This document shows positions 17,879 to 25,658 of a stretch of DNA of 33,665 nucleotides, piece after piece (the stretch's first letter is position 1; every line of letters begins with the position of its first letter). The stretch comes from Corallococcus interemptor (lineage in GTDB: Bacteria; Myxococcota; Myxococcia; Myxococcales; Myxococcaceae): positions 1 to 33,665 of the forward strand of contig NZ_RAWM01000097.1 of the NCBI RefSeq assembly GCF_003668875.1. The letters are read 5' to 3'. A program made the position numbers and the translations under genes. Below the pieces are notes generated by a model. It made no database searches, was not told the DNA's origin, and was given only the letters and a program-made list of their open reading frames with translations.

Positions 17879-18229
17879 GGGAGTCTCCTTCCTCGGGCCG
17901 CGGGAGAGGGAAACGGACGCCACGGCCTCCTTCTCAAGATGACCGCGCGGGTCGGCTCCGGCGAGCACGGCGCACGGCGTCCATGCCTGCCCGGGCGCCA
18001 TTCATGGGGCCGTGCGTCATTCGCCTTCCGAACACATTGCGAACGATAGGCTTACCGCCTGCGCGTGCTTTTTCCTGCGTGGCCAAAGGGGCGCTGCGTC
18101 AAAATACAAACGTGAAACTTGTACTTGTCGTCCGTGTGTCTTTGCTCCGAGCATGCCGCCTTCCCGCTGCTTCGCGGGTCGCGGGCGCTTCCCCGTGGCC
18201 CATGCGGAGCGGCTTCGCGGAGGAACGAC
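17879..18229. other. 351-bp divergent intergenic region
   Basis: It separates the start of the repeat protein (minus) from the beta-helix lipoprotein (plus) and must hold both promoters. An AT-richer patch at about 18098-18128 contains a direct repeat of ACTTGT (18117-18122 and 18123-18128). I see no convincing coding frame, RNA fold or clear -35/-10 pair; overlapping open frames here are GC-driven. Confidence 0.6.
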
Positions 18230-19777
18230 ATGCCCCGTTTGCAGTGGACACGCGCTACGTGCGCGACCCTTCTGGCCCTGGTGGGGGCCCTCTCGTTGAC
18301 CGCCTGCTCGGATGACGAAGACAACAAGCCGGACCCGGGCGGCCCGAAGGTGGACGCGGGGACGGACGCGGGCACGGAGACGGACGCCGGCACCGACGCG
18401 GGCCCCACCGTGGACACGGGCATCCCCTGGGACGGCGGCAGCGCGGGCGACTTCTCCTGCGAGGGCAAGACCCAGACGACGTTGAACTTCGCGCCGGGCC
18501 AGGAGGAGGCGCTCCAGGACCAGGTGAACACGCTGGTGGAGTGCACCACCATCACCCTGGCGCCGGGCACGTACACCTTCGACAACGCCATCACCATCCG
18601 CCAGAACGGCATCACGCTGGTGGGCGCGGGCAAGGGCGCGAAGGGCGAGGGCACGGGCGGCGCGCAGAGCACGGTGCTGGTGTTCACCAACGCCGCGGCG
18701 AACTCCAACGGCCTGGACGTGGTGGGCAACCGCTTCACGGTGAGCGACCTGGCGGTGTGGAACGCGAAGAAGGACGCCATCCGCGTGGAGTCCTCCACGG
18801 ACGTGGTGATGCGCCGCGTGCGCACCGAGTGGGAGAAGGCCGACAATGAGAAGAACGGCAAGTACGGCCTGTACCCGGTGAAGTCCAAGTACGTCCTCAT
18901 CGAGGACTGCGAGGCGTACAACGCCGCGGACGCGGGCATCTACGTGGGCCAGACGCAGTACGCCGTCGTGCGCAACAGCGTGGCGAAGCAGAACGTGGCG
19001 GGCATCGAGATCGAGAACACCCAGTACGCCTACGTGCTGGGCAACACGGCCCAGGACAACACCACGGGCCTGGTGGTGTTCGACCTGCCGGGCAACCCCA
19101 TCCGGGGCTCCGACATCCGGGTGAAGAACAACATCATCACCGGCAACAACCGGAACAACTTCGCGTCCGTCGCGGCCAGCAGCAGCACGGTGTCGCAGGT
19201 GCCGGCGGGCACGGGCACGTTCATGCTGGCGTCGCGCCGCGTGGAGCTGACGGGCAACACCTGGGGCAACAACAACACGGTGGACGTGGCGGTGCTGAGC
19301 GGCCTCACCATCGAGCCCAACCCGGCGCTGTGGGCGGCGGGCGGCCTCAACTTCGCGAGCGCGGACGTCTACGTCCACGGCAACACCTTCCAGGGTGGCA
19401 GCGGCGACAGCGTGGACAACGGCAACCTGAGCCCGCAGCTGCGGCCGCTGGGCGCGGCCCTGGCGGCGCTCTATGCCTACGGCGAGACGAAGGGCTCGCT
19501 GGGCGTGGAGCACCTGGTGTGGGACGGCGTGGACCCCTACGGCCATGAGCGCACGCAGGTGAACCCCATCAACATCTGCTTCGTCGAGAACACGCTGCCC
19601 TCGGGCACCGGCAACGTCATCGCGGACCTGGACCTGGTGGCGGCGGGGGCGCTCGTGGCCAAGGGCAACTTCGCGGGCGGGTGGGCCCTCACGCGGCACT
19701 ACCCGGCCGACAAGGCGGAGTTCAACTGCGCGGGCTTCACCCCCGCGCTGACGATTGGCGACAACATCCAGCCGTAA
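18230..19777 (+). CDS. Parallel beta-helix lipoprotein (partner of the downstream diheme cytochrome)
   Basis: 515 residues. The lipoprotein signal ends with LTAC (Cys26). An Asp-Ala-Gly-rich linker (residues about 43-60) is typical of myxobacterial outer-membrane lipoproteins. The rest is a right-handed parallel beta-helix with recurring turns such as ITIRQNGITLVGAGKG, DAIRVESSTDVVMRRV, YVLIEDCEAYNAADAG and YAVVRNSVAKQNVAG, i.e. NosD/pectate-lyase-like coils. Order and neighbour match the recurring pair of a beta-helix repeat protein (TIGR03805 type) next to a conserved partner (TIGR03806 type), as in Shewanella SO_2929/SO_2930; the pair's function is unknown. ATG 18230 has GGAGG at 18219-18223. 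The cytochrome gene starts 24 bp after the stop, so they form an operon. Confidence 0.87.
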   Translation: MPRLQWTRATCATLLALVGALSLTACSDDEDNKPDPGGPKVDAGTDAGTETDAGTDAGPTVDTGIPWDGGSAGDFSCEGKTQTTLNFAPGQEEALQDQVNTLVECTTITLAPGTYTFDNAITIRQNGITLVGAGKGAKGEGTGGAQSTVLVFTNAAANSNGLDVVGNRFTVSDLAVWNAKKDAIRVESSTDVVMRRVRTEWEKADNEKNGKYGLYPVKSKYVLIEDCEAYNAADAGIYVGQTQYAVVRNSVAKQNVAGIEIENTQYAYVLGNTAQDNTTGLVVFDLPGNPIRGSDIRVKNNIITGNNRNNFASVAASSSTVSQVPAGTGTFMLASRRVELTGNTWGNNNTVDVAVLSGLTIEPNPALWAAGGLNFASADVYVHGNTFQGGSGDSVDNGNLSPQLRPLGAALAALYAYGETKGSLGVEHLVWDGVDPYGHERTQVNPINICFVENTLPSGTGNVIADLDLVAAGALVAKGNFAGGWALTRHYPADKAEFNCAGFTPALTIGDNIQP

Positions 19778-19801
19778 CAGCGGTCAGGGAGCGTGACACC
19801 C

Positions 19802-20995
19802 ATGTGGACGCCGTTCGTGAACCCCCGTCTTCCCGTGGTGCTGCTGGCGCTGTCGCTGGCGGCCTGCGGTTCCTCCGACCCGGAGAATCCCGGGCGCACA
19901 CCCGACTCGGGGACTCCCGTGTCGGATGCCGGAACGGGGGACGCGGGGGGGTGCGACTTCGACAACATGGATGGAGGCAGCCTGGATGCCTCGGTGCCCA
20001 TCCCCAATGCGCTGTCGGGCTTCGGGCTGTTCACCGGAAGCCCGGCGGACGGGGGGCTGGTGCCGGTGGAGGGCAACGTGCCCTACACCCTGTCCACGCC
20101 GCTGTTCTCCGACTACGCGGTCAAGTCACGCACCCTCTACATCCCCCCTGGCAGGGTGGCGCACTACGAGCCCGTGGCCGCGCTGGACCTGCCGGTGGGG
20201 ACGCTCATCACGAAGACGTTCGCCTTCCCGGCGGACCTGCGAAAGCCGGACCAGGACGTGCGGGTCATCGAGACGCGCGTCCTGGTGCACCAGCCCTCCG
20301 GCTGGGAGGCTTGGCCGTACGTCTGGAACCCGGAGCAGACGGAGGCCACGCTTGCCACCGGTGGACGATCTCGCGACGTGACGTTCGTCGACCTGGAGGG
20401 GAGCACCCATGCGTTCAAGTACTCGGTGCCCTCCAAGAATCAGTGCCAGCAGTGTCACCACCTGGTGGATGACGCGGGCGCGCAGGTGATGCACCCCATT
20501 GGCGTGAAGGCGCGCTACCTGCACCGCACGAACACCTACGACGGCGTGGAGCGCGACCAGCTGGAACATCTGGCCGCGCTCTGCAAGCTGGACGGGCTGC
20601 CCGCTCCGGCGCAGCTGCCCAAGGCGCCGGACGCGTTCGACACCCAGGCGGCGAGCCTGGACACGCGGGCGCGCACGTACCTGGACATCAACTGCGCGCA
20701 TTGCCACAACCCGAAGGGCACGGCGGGCATCACCAGCCAGCTGTTCCTCAACTTCGACAACGCCAGCGTGTTCAGCCTGGGCGAGTGCAAGCGCCCCGGC
20801 TCCGCGGGCGCGGGCGTGGGCGGCGAGTTCGACATCGTCCCCGGCAACCACGCGGAGTCCATCCTCTGGTACCGGATGCACACGGAGGAGTCCGGCAAGA
20901 TGATGCCGCAGATTGGCCGCACGATTCACCATGCGGAGGGCTCGCAACTCATCGCGGACTGGATCGACTCCATGCCCGCCAAGACCTGCAAGTAG
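19802..20995 (+). CDS. Diheme c-type cytochrome lipoprotein (SO2930 / HNE_0200-type)
   Basis: 397 residues. A lipobox LAAC gives lipidated Cys22, followed by a short DAG-rich linker. Two heme c sites are visible: C215-QQ-C218-H219 (NQCQQCHHLVDD) and C298-AH-C301-H302 (INCAHCHNPKG). Candidate distal methionines include the late KMMPQIGR segment. The whole protein fits the SO2930-family diheme cytochromes that pair with beta-helix lipoproteins. It is presumably on the periplasmic side of a membrane and able to pass electrons; the acceptor is unknown. ATG 19802 is preferred over GTG 19793 because AGGGAG (19785-19790) is too close to the GTG. The stop is three bases from the stop of the opposing symporter gene. 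Confidence 0.9.
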   Translation: MWTPFVNPRLPVVLLALSLAACGSSDPENPGRTPDSGTPVSDAGTGDAGGCDFDNMDGGSLDASVPIPNALSGFGLFTGSPADGGLVPVEGNVPYTLSTPLFSDYAVKSRTLYIPPGRVAHYEPVAALDLPVGTLITKTFAFPADLRKPDQDVRVIETRVLVHQPSGWEAWPYVWNPEQTEATLATGGRSRDVTFVDLEGSTHAFKYSVPSKNQCQQCHHLVDDAGAQVMHPIGVKARYLHRTNTYDGVERDQLEHLAALCKLDGLPAPAQLPKAPDAFDTQAASLDTRARTYLDINCAHCHNPKGTAGITSQLFLNFDNASVFSLGECKRPGSAGAGVGGEFDIVPGNHAESILWYRMHTEESGKMMPQIGRTIHHAEGSQLIADWIDSMPAKTCK

Positions 20996-20998
20996 CGC

Positions 20999-22285
20999 TC
21001 AGGCGGCCGGCGACGGGGGCGGGGGTTCCTCCTCCAGCCCCACGTTGCTGGACGCGCGGTTGTAGACGGCCAGGTCCAACAGGCCCTCCTCGCGCGCCAC
21101 CAGCACGGGCACCAGCATCTGCCCGGTGACGTTGGTGAGGGTGCGCATCATGTCCAGCACCCGGTCGATGGCGAGCAGGTAGCCCAGCCCCTCCAGGGGC
21201 AGCCCCGCGGCGCTGAGGACGACGGTGGTCATCACCACCGCCGTGCCGGGCACGCCCGCGGTGCCGAAGCTGCCCAGCACGGACGCCAGCAGGATGATGA
21301 AGAGCTGCGGCGCGGACAGCGTCAGGCCGAAATACTGGGCGATGAAGAGCGACGTCATGGCCGGGTAGATGGCGCCGCAGCCGTCCATCTTGATGGTGGC
21401 GCCCAGCGGCACCGCGAACGCCGCGTAGTCGCGGTTGACGCCCAGGTTGTGGGTGACGCTGCGCAGGGCCACCGGCATGGACGCGAAGCTGGAGGAGCTG
21501 ACGAACGCCACCTGCATGCCCGGCGCGGCGCCCCGGAAGAAGCGCAGCGGGTTGAGGCCGTGCGCGGCCAACAGGCCCCCGTACACGAAGACGACGTGCA
21601 CCGCGCACGCGAGGTACAGCGTGAGGACGAAGGTGCCCAGGGGGAGCAGGCGCTCGAAGCCGTAGGTGCCCACCAGCGCGGCGATGAGACCGAAGGTGCC
21701 CAGCGGCGTCAGCTCCAGCACGAAGCGGGTGACTTGAATCATGGCCTCGCTGGCCTCGCCCACGAGCTTACGCAGCCGCTCCGTGCGCTCCCCCAGCTTC
21801 ACCAGCGCGAAGCCCAAGAGGCCCGCGAAGAAGATGACCTGGAGCATCTTGCCTTCGGACAGCGCGGCGAACGGGTTGGTGGGCACCACGTCCAGGAGCA
21901 CCTGCACCGGGCCGGGCACCTGGCGGGGCTTGTAGTCCGTGGCCGCCTGGAGCGTGCCCACGCCCACGCCCGGCTTCGTGAGGGCGGCGGTGCCCAGGCC
22001 CACGCCCACCGCCAGCGCGGCGGTGACGGCGAACCAGAGGAAGGTGCGGCCCCCCAGCGCGGCCATGCTCTTCTGCCCGCGCAGCGCGGACACCGCGTGG
22101 ATGACGGCGAAGAACACCAGCGGCGTGGCGATCATCCGGATGAGCTGGACGTAGAGCGTGCCCAGCGGCTGGAGCCACACACCGGCGCGGTCTCCCAGCG
22201 CCCACCCGGCGAGCGCGCCCAGCACGAAGGCGCCCAGCACGCGCTGCCAGAAGGGAATGCGGAACCAGCGGGCCCAGAGCTTCAT
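20999..22285 (-). CDS. Dicarboxylate/amino acid:cation symporter (DAACS, GltP/DctA-like)
   Basis: 428 residues, eight transmembrane helices plus two re-entrant hairpins. Hairpin 1 carries SSSSFASMP (263-271) and hairpin 2 has FGTAGVPGTAVVM. In helix 8, D374, D378, R381, T382 and N385 match GltPh D390, D394, R397, T398 and N401, so an acidic substrate (aspartate, glutamate or C4-dicarboxylate) fits. Two cation-site residues differ: the NMDG motif of helix 7 reads K299-M-D-G (Asn to Lys at the N310 equivalent), and the D405 equivalent is Gln389. In proton-coupled DctA and GltP the latter site is Asn, so loss of a sodium site is plausible here. ATG 22285 has AAGAGGTG upstream. The tail is Pro-rich. 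Confidence 0.93.
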   Translation of the reverse strand: MKLWARWFRIPFWQRVLGAFVLGALAGWALGDRAGVWLQPLGTLYVQLIRMIATPLVFFAVIHAVSALRGQKSMAALGGRTFLWFAVTAALAVGVGLGTAALTKPGVGVGTLQAATDYKPRQVPGPVQVLLDVVPTNPFAALSEGKMLQVIFFAGLLGFALVKLGERTERLRKLVGEASEAMIQVTRFVLELTPLGTFGLIAALVGTYGFERLLPLGTFVLTLYLACAVHVVFVYGGLLAAHGLNPLRFFRGAAPGMQVAFVSSSSFASMPVALRSVTHNLGVNRDYAAFAVPLGATIKMDGCGAIYPAMTSLFIAQYFGLTLSAPQLFIILLASVLGSFGTAGVPGTAVVMTTVVLSAAGLPLEGLGYLLAIDRVLDMMRTLTNVTGQMLVPVLVAREEGLLDLAVYNRASSNVGLEEEPPPPSPAA

Positions 22286-22381
22286 CGCGCGACACCTCTT
22301 GCGGCGGTGGACCGGCGGAACCTAACTCCCTCGCGGGTCCGGCGCCGCGTTCCTCATCCGGGGGACGCCCCACATCATTGC

Positions 22382-22396
22382 GGCGGGTTTCCCGCC
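22382..22396. repeat. Triloop hairpin upstream of the 63-residue peptide gene
   Basis: GGCGGG (22382-22387), TTT, CCCGCC (22391-22396): a perfect 6-bp stem, 53 bases before the GTG start at 22449. There is no T-run, so it is not an intrinsic terminator. It could be an operator or mRNA leader structure; the rest of the 163-bp divergent gap shows no clear promoter. Confidence 0.4.
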
Positions 22397-22448
22397 CCCC
22401 TAGGCTCCTGCCTGCTTTTCCCCCCAATCCCAAGCCAGGAGTGCTCCC

Positions 22449-22640
22449 GTGAAATTCACGAGCAAGGACGTGTCGAAGCTGCTGGAGGAAGTGAGCGGGT
22501 CCGAGGACCTGATGGCCCACGCCTGCGCGACGTCGTACCTCAACGGGCAGCACTACACCTGGAATGGCACGCAGTGGGTGGGCACCTACTACCCGCAGCT
22601 CAAGTACCCCGTGGGCGAGGACTCCAGCGGCTCCTGCTAG
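22449..22640 (+). CDS. 63-residue Cys-bracketed peptide, candidate precursor for the adjacent subtilisin-like protein
   Basis: The GTG start has AGGAG at 22437-22441, seven bases upstream. Residues 1 to about 25 form a charged, helix-prone segment (KDVSKLLEEVSGSEDLMAHA), like a RiPP leader. From C26 the sequence changes to an aromatic-, Gly- and Asn-rich stretch (SYLNGQHYTWNGTQWVGTYY, residues 29-48), then a KYPVGED segment and a Ser/Gly tail ending in C63. The only two cysteines bracket the putative core. There is no signal peptide. The next gene, a small degenerate subtilase, begins 24 bases after the stop, so the two are almost surely one operon. I recognise no named precursor family. It could also be a small structural protein or a protease propeptide encoded separately. 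Confidence 0.72.
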   Translation: MKFTSKDVSKLLEEVSGSEDLMAHACATSYLNGQHYTWNGTQWVGTYYPQLKYPVGEDSSGSC

Positions 22641-22664
22641 GGAAGGTCCCGAGGCCCTGCCCCC

Positions 22665-23381
22665 ATGAAGGTCGCCATCGTGGACAGTGGTGTGTCGGTG
22701 GGCTTCCTTCGCGGGGAGGGGCTGTCGCTTTCCGGAGCCGCGAGCTTCACGGTGGACCGGGAGGCGCGGCGCCTGGAGTCCCGCGTCTATTCGCGTGAGG
22801 AGCTGGCGGCCTGGCGCGACGGCGCCTGTGCGTTGGACGACCTGGAGGACGCGCACGGCCACGGCACCGCGGTGCTGAGCATCCTGGCGGAGCAGGGCCG
22901 CCGTCCCGGTGTCGACGTGGAGTGGTACGTCGCGCGCGTGCTGGACGGGCGGATGCGCGGGGACTCGCTGTGCCTGCTGGAAGCGCTGGAGTGGCTGACG
23001 CAGGACGTGCGGCCGGACGTCATCAACCTGAGCCTGGGCACCGTGGGCCGCGCCTTCGAGGCGCCCCTCACCGCGCTCCTGGAGCGCGCGGTGGAGCAGG
23101 GCAGCCTGGTGCTCTGCGCGGCGGGCCCCGTGTCCGGGCTGCCGTCCGGGCTGCCGTCGGTGGTGACGGTGGCGGACGCGGCCATGGCCCACGCGCTGAG
23201 GAAGGGCGACATCGTGGACCACGTCGAGGCCGCGGCCACGGTGCGGCTGTACGCGGACGGCGCCTTCCACGAGCGCCCCCTCACCAGCAGCTACGCCTGC
23301 GCGCTGGCGGCGGCGCGGGTGCTGCGCGAGGGCTGTCCTCCCGGATGGCGGCACGTCACCGCGTCGCGGCGGACGCGGTGA
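22665..23381 (+). CDS. Mini subtilisin-like (S8) protein with degenerate oxyanion hole
   Basis: 238 residues with no signal peptide or prodomain, so cytoplasmic and much shorter than ordinary subtilases (about 270-400 mature). Subtilase landmarks are in order: VAIVDSG (Asp7), DAHGHGTAVLSIL (His66), VINLSLG (119-125), CAAG-P-V (151-156) and TSSYACALAAARVL (Ser209). The catalytic Asp, His and Ser are thus retained. The oxyanion-hole Asn of the AAGN motif is Pro155, and the GTS around Ser reads TSS. It may be a weak or very specific protease or a non-proteolytic scaffold. Pairing with the 63-residue peptide gene suggests peptide maturation, as with subtilases in cyanobactin-type pathways (analogy only). 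The ribosome site is weak, consistent with coupling to the peptide gene. The 3' end faces katE. Confidence 0.8.
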   Translation: MKVAIVDSGVSVGFLRGEGLSLSGAASFTVDREARRLESRVYSREELAAWRDGACALDDLEDAHGHGTAVLSILAEQGRRPGVDVEWYVARVLDGRMRGDSLCLLEALEWLTQDVRPDVINLSLGTVGRAFEAPLTALLERAVEQGSLVLCAAGPVSGLPSGLPSVVTVADAAMAHALRKGDIVDHVEAAATVRLYADGAFHERPLTSSYACALAAARVLREGCPPGWRHVTASRRTR

Positions 23382-23383
23382 CG

Positions 23384-23399
23384 TTCACCTTCCGGTGAA
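23384..23399. terminator. Small hairpin between convergent subtilase-like gene and catalase
   Basis: TTCACC (23384-23389), loop TTCC, GGTGAA (23394-23399), inside the 21-bp gap between two facing stop codons. No T-tract follows on either strand. It is the only structure available there to end both transcripts, but it is weak. Confidence 0.3.
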
Positions 23400-23402
23400 G
23401 CC

Positions 23403-25517
23403 TCAGGCCGGGACGCGGGTGTTGTCCTTGCGGTCCCAGTGACGGTGCCGCGCGAGCGCCGCGGAGAACGCGGTGGCCAGCGCGGTGCCCGCGCCCGCCT
23501 TGGAGCCCGCGACGACGCCGGGCGCGGCCGGGTCGATTTCACAGGCCTTGAGCAGGTCCTCCGCGTCCTTGGACGCGCCCACCGTCTTGCAGTGCAGGTA
23601 GGCCTCCTGCACGAAGTGGCGCGACTCGCCGTCCTTCTTCAGCGTGGCCACGCTCGCGGCGCCGCCGGGGATGAAGACGCCGTCGTACTCCACGGAGGCG
23701 GTGGTCATAGCGCTCTTGTCCACCGGCACGTCCTTGCCGTTGGCGGCCTTCACCGTGCCCAGGCGCTTGGCGATGATCTTCACCTTCGCGCCCTGCGCCT
23801 CCAGCTCCTTGCGCACCGCCATCAGCTCATCCGCGTCCACGCCGTCCGCGACGAGCACGCCAATCTTCCGCGTCTTGATGGACGGCGGCGTGGTCATCTT
23901 CATCGCCTCGATGCTCAGCGCCTTGGACGCGGGCGGGCCCTTGGGCGTCACGGGCGTGGCCTTGGGCGCGGGCAGGCCCAGCCCTTCCGCCACGGCGGAC
24001 ACCAGCAGGGCGTCAATCTTCGCGAAGTGCTCCAGCACGCGCTCCTGGATGGCCTTCGTCTCCACCTTGCCCAGCTCGAAGCGGCACGCGTCGATGAGGT
24101 GCTCCTGCTCCGGCCCGGACAGGCTGCGGAAGAAGAGCGCGGCCTGGCTGTAGTGGTCGTTGAAGGAGGCGGCGCGCTCGCGGATCTTCTGTCCGCTCAC
24201 GGGCTCCGGGTGGTGCACGAAGCCGCCCTGCTTCTGGGACGCGAGGAACGGGCAGCCGCCGCCCAGCGAGTTGGGGAAGTAGTTGGCGCGGCCCACGTTG
24301 CTCGTCTGGCGGTGGAAGCCGTCCTGCTGGTGGTTGTGCACCGGCGCCACCGGGCGGTTGATGGGGATCTCCGCGAAGTTCGGCCCGCCCAGGCGCGTCA
24401 GCTGCGTGTCCAGGTACGAGAAGAGCCGCGCCTGCATCAGCGGATCATCCGTGAAGTCGATGCCCGGCACGATGTTGGACACGCAGAAGGCGACCTGCTC
24501 CGTCTCCGCGAAGAAGTTGGTGGGGTTGCGGTTGAGCGTCATCTTGCCCACCGGATGCACCGGGGCGATCTCCTCCGGGATGAGCTTGGTCGCGTCCAGC
24601 AGGTCCACGCCCAGCGCCTGCGCGTCCTTCTCCTCCAGGATTTGAACGCCCAGCTCGTACTCGGGGAAGTCCCCCTGCTCGATGGCTTCGAAGAGGTCGC
24701 GGCGGTGGAAGTCCGGGTCCTTGCCCGCGAGCTTCTGCGCTTCGTCCCAGACGAGCGAGTGCGTGCCGAGCAGCGGCTTCCAGTGGAACTTCACGAAGCG
24801 CGAGGTGTTCTTCTCATCCACGAAGCGGAAGGTGTGGACGCCGAAGCCCTGCATCATCCGGAAGCTGCGCGGGATGGCGCGGTCGGACATGATCCACATG
24901 ATCATGTGCATGGTTTCCGGGACGAGCGACACGAAGTCCCAGAACGAGTCATGCGCCGTCTGCGCCTGGGGAATCTCGTGGTGGGGCTCCGGCTTGGCGG
25001 CGTGGACGACGTCGGGGAACTTGATGCCGTCCTGGATGAAGAAGACGGGGATGTTGTTGCCCACCAGGTCGAAGTTGCCCTCCTCCGTGTAGAACTTCAC
25101 CGCGAAGCCGCGCACGTCGCGCACGGTGTCCGCGGAGCCACGCGAGCCCGCGACGGTGGAGAAGCGCACGAACACGGGCGTCTTCTTGGACGGGTCCTGG
25201 AGGAACTTCGCGCGGGTGTACTTCGCCTGGGATTCGTAGGGCTGGAAGTAGCCGTGGGCGGCCGAGCCGCGCGCGTGCACGACGCGCTCGGGGATCCGCT
25301 CGTGGTCGAAGCGGGTCAGCTTCTCGCGGAGGTGGAAGTCCTCCAGCAGCGTGGGGCCGCGAGCGCCAATCTTGAGCGAGTCGTCGGTGTGCTCGACGCG
25401 GATGCCCTGGTCCGTGGTGAGGAAGTTGCCCGTGGGCTCCGAGCGGTTCCTCGCGAGCTGCTGGTCCTTGCTGTTCTCGTCGACCTGAACCGCGTCCGGA
25501 TGCTTCTGTGAGGTCAC
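23403..25517 (-). CDS. katE: Large-subunit catalase (KatE/HPII-type) with DJ-1/PfpI C-terminal domain
   Basis: Breaks down hydrogen peroxide. 704 residues, the large-subunit clade 2 type. Heme pocket: distal H81 ([11 protein letters not shown]), N154 ([11 protein letters not shown]) and proximal Tyr368 in [13 protein letters not shown] of E. coli has a His392-Tyr415 crosslink; the residue 23 before Tyr368 here is Cys345 (VAFCVSN), so that bond cannot form in the same way. Residues about 560-690 form the flavodoxin/DJ-1-like domain ([25 protein letters not shown]). The start is GTG 25517 with AAGGAGG eight bases upstream. Same strand as the MDR oxidoreductase, 141 bp downstream of it. Expected in stationary-phase or spore stress defence (family knowledge). 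Confidence 0.96.
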   Translation of the reverse strand: MTSQKHPDAVQVDENSKDQQLARNRSEPTGNFLTTDQGIRVEHTDDSLKIGARGPTLLEDFHLREKLTRFDHERIPERVVHARGSAAHGYFQPYESQAKYTRAKFLQDPSKKTPVFVRFSTVAGSRGSADTVRDVRGFAVKFYTEEGNFDLVGNNIPVFFIQDGIKFPDVVHAAKPEPHHEIPQAQTAHDSFWDFVSLVPETMHMIMWIMSDRAIPRSFRMMQGFGVHTFRFVDEKNTSRFVKFHWKPLLGTHSLVWDEAQKLAGKDPDFHRRDLFEAIEQGDFPEYELGVQILEEKDAQALGVDLLDATKLIPEEIAPVHPVGKMTLNRNPTNFFAETEQVAFCVSNIVPGIDFTDDPLMQARLFSYLDTQLTRLGGPNFAEIPINRPVAPVHNHQQDGFHRQTSNVGRANYFPNSLGGGCPFLASQKQGGFVHHPEPVSGQKIRERAASFNDHYSQAALFFRSLSGPEQEHLIDACRFELGKVETKAIQERVLEHFAKIDALLVSAVAEGLGLPAPKATPVTPKGPPASKALSIEAMKMTTPPSIKTRKIGVLVADGVDADELMAVRKELEAQGAKVKIIAKRLGTVKAANGKDVPVDKSAMTTASVEYDGVFIPGGAASVATLKKDGESRHFVQEAYLHCKTVGASKDAEDLLKACEIDPAAPGVVAGSKAGAGTALATAFSAALARHRHWDRKDNTRVPA

Positions 25518-25658
25518 CGCGCTGCCTCCTTCAAGGGGGCGTGCAGGGTGCCGGACGCGGCGGAGGCCGCACGTCTTGTGTCCCGGGTGTGGGTGGTGCC
25601 GGACGCAAGACGGCGGCTGTGTCCGGTGGCGTTCGTTCGCGACGTTGGCCAGCGAGCG

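Noticed and set aside
22300-22448. Sigma-54-type promoter before the 63-residue peptide gene
   Set aside because: TTGC near 22378 does not have GG at the required distance; no -24/-12 pair can be supported.
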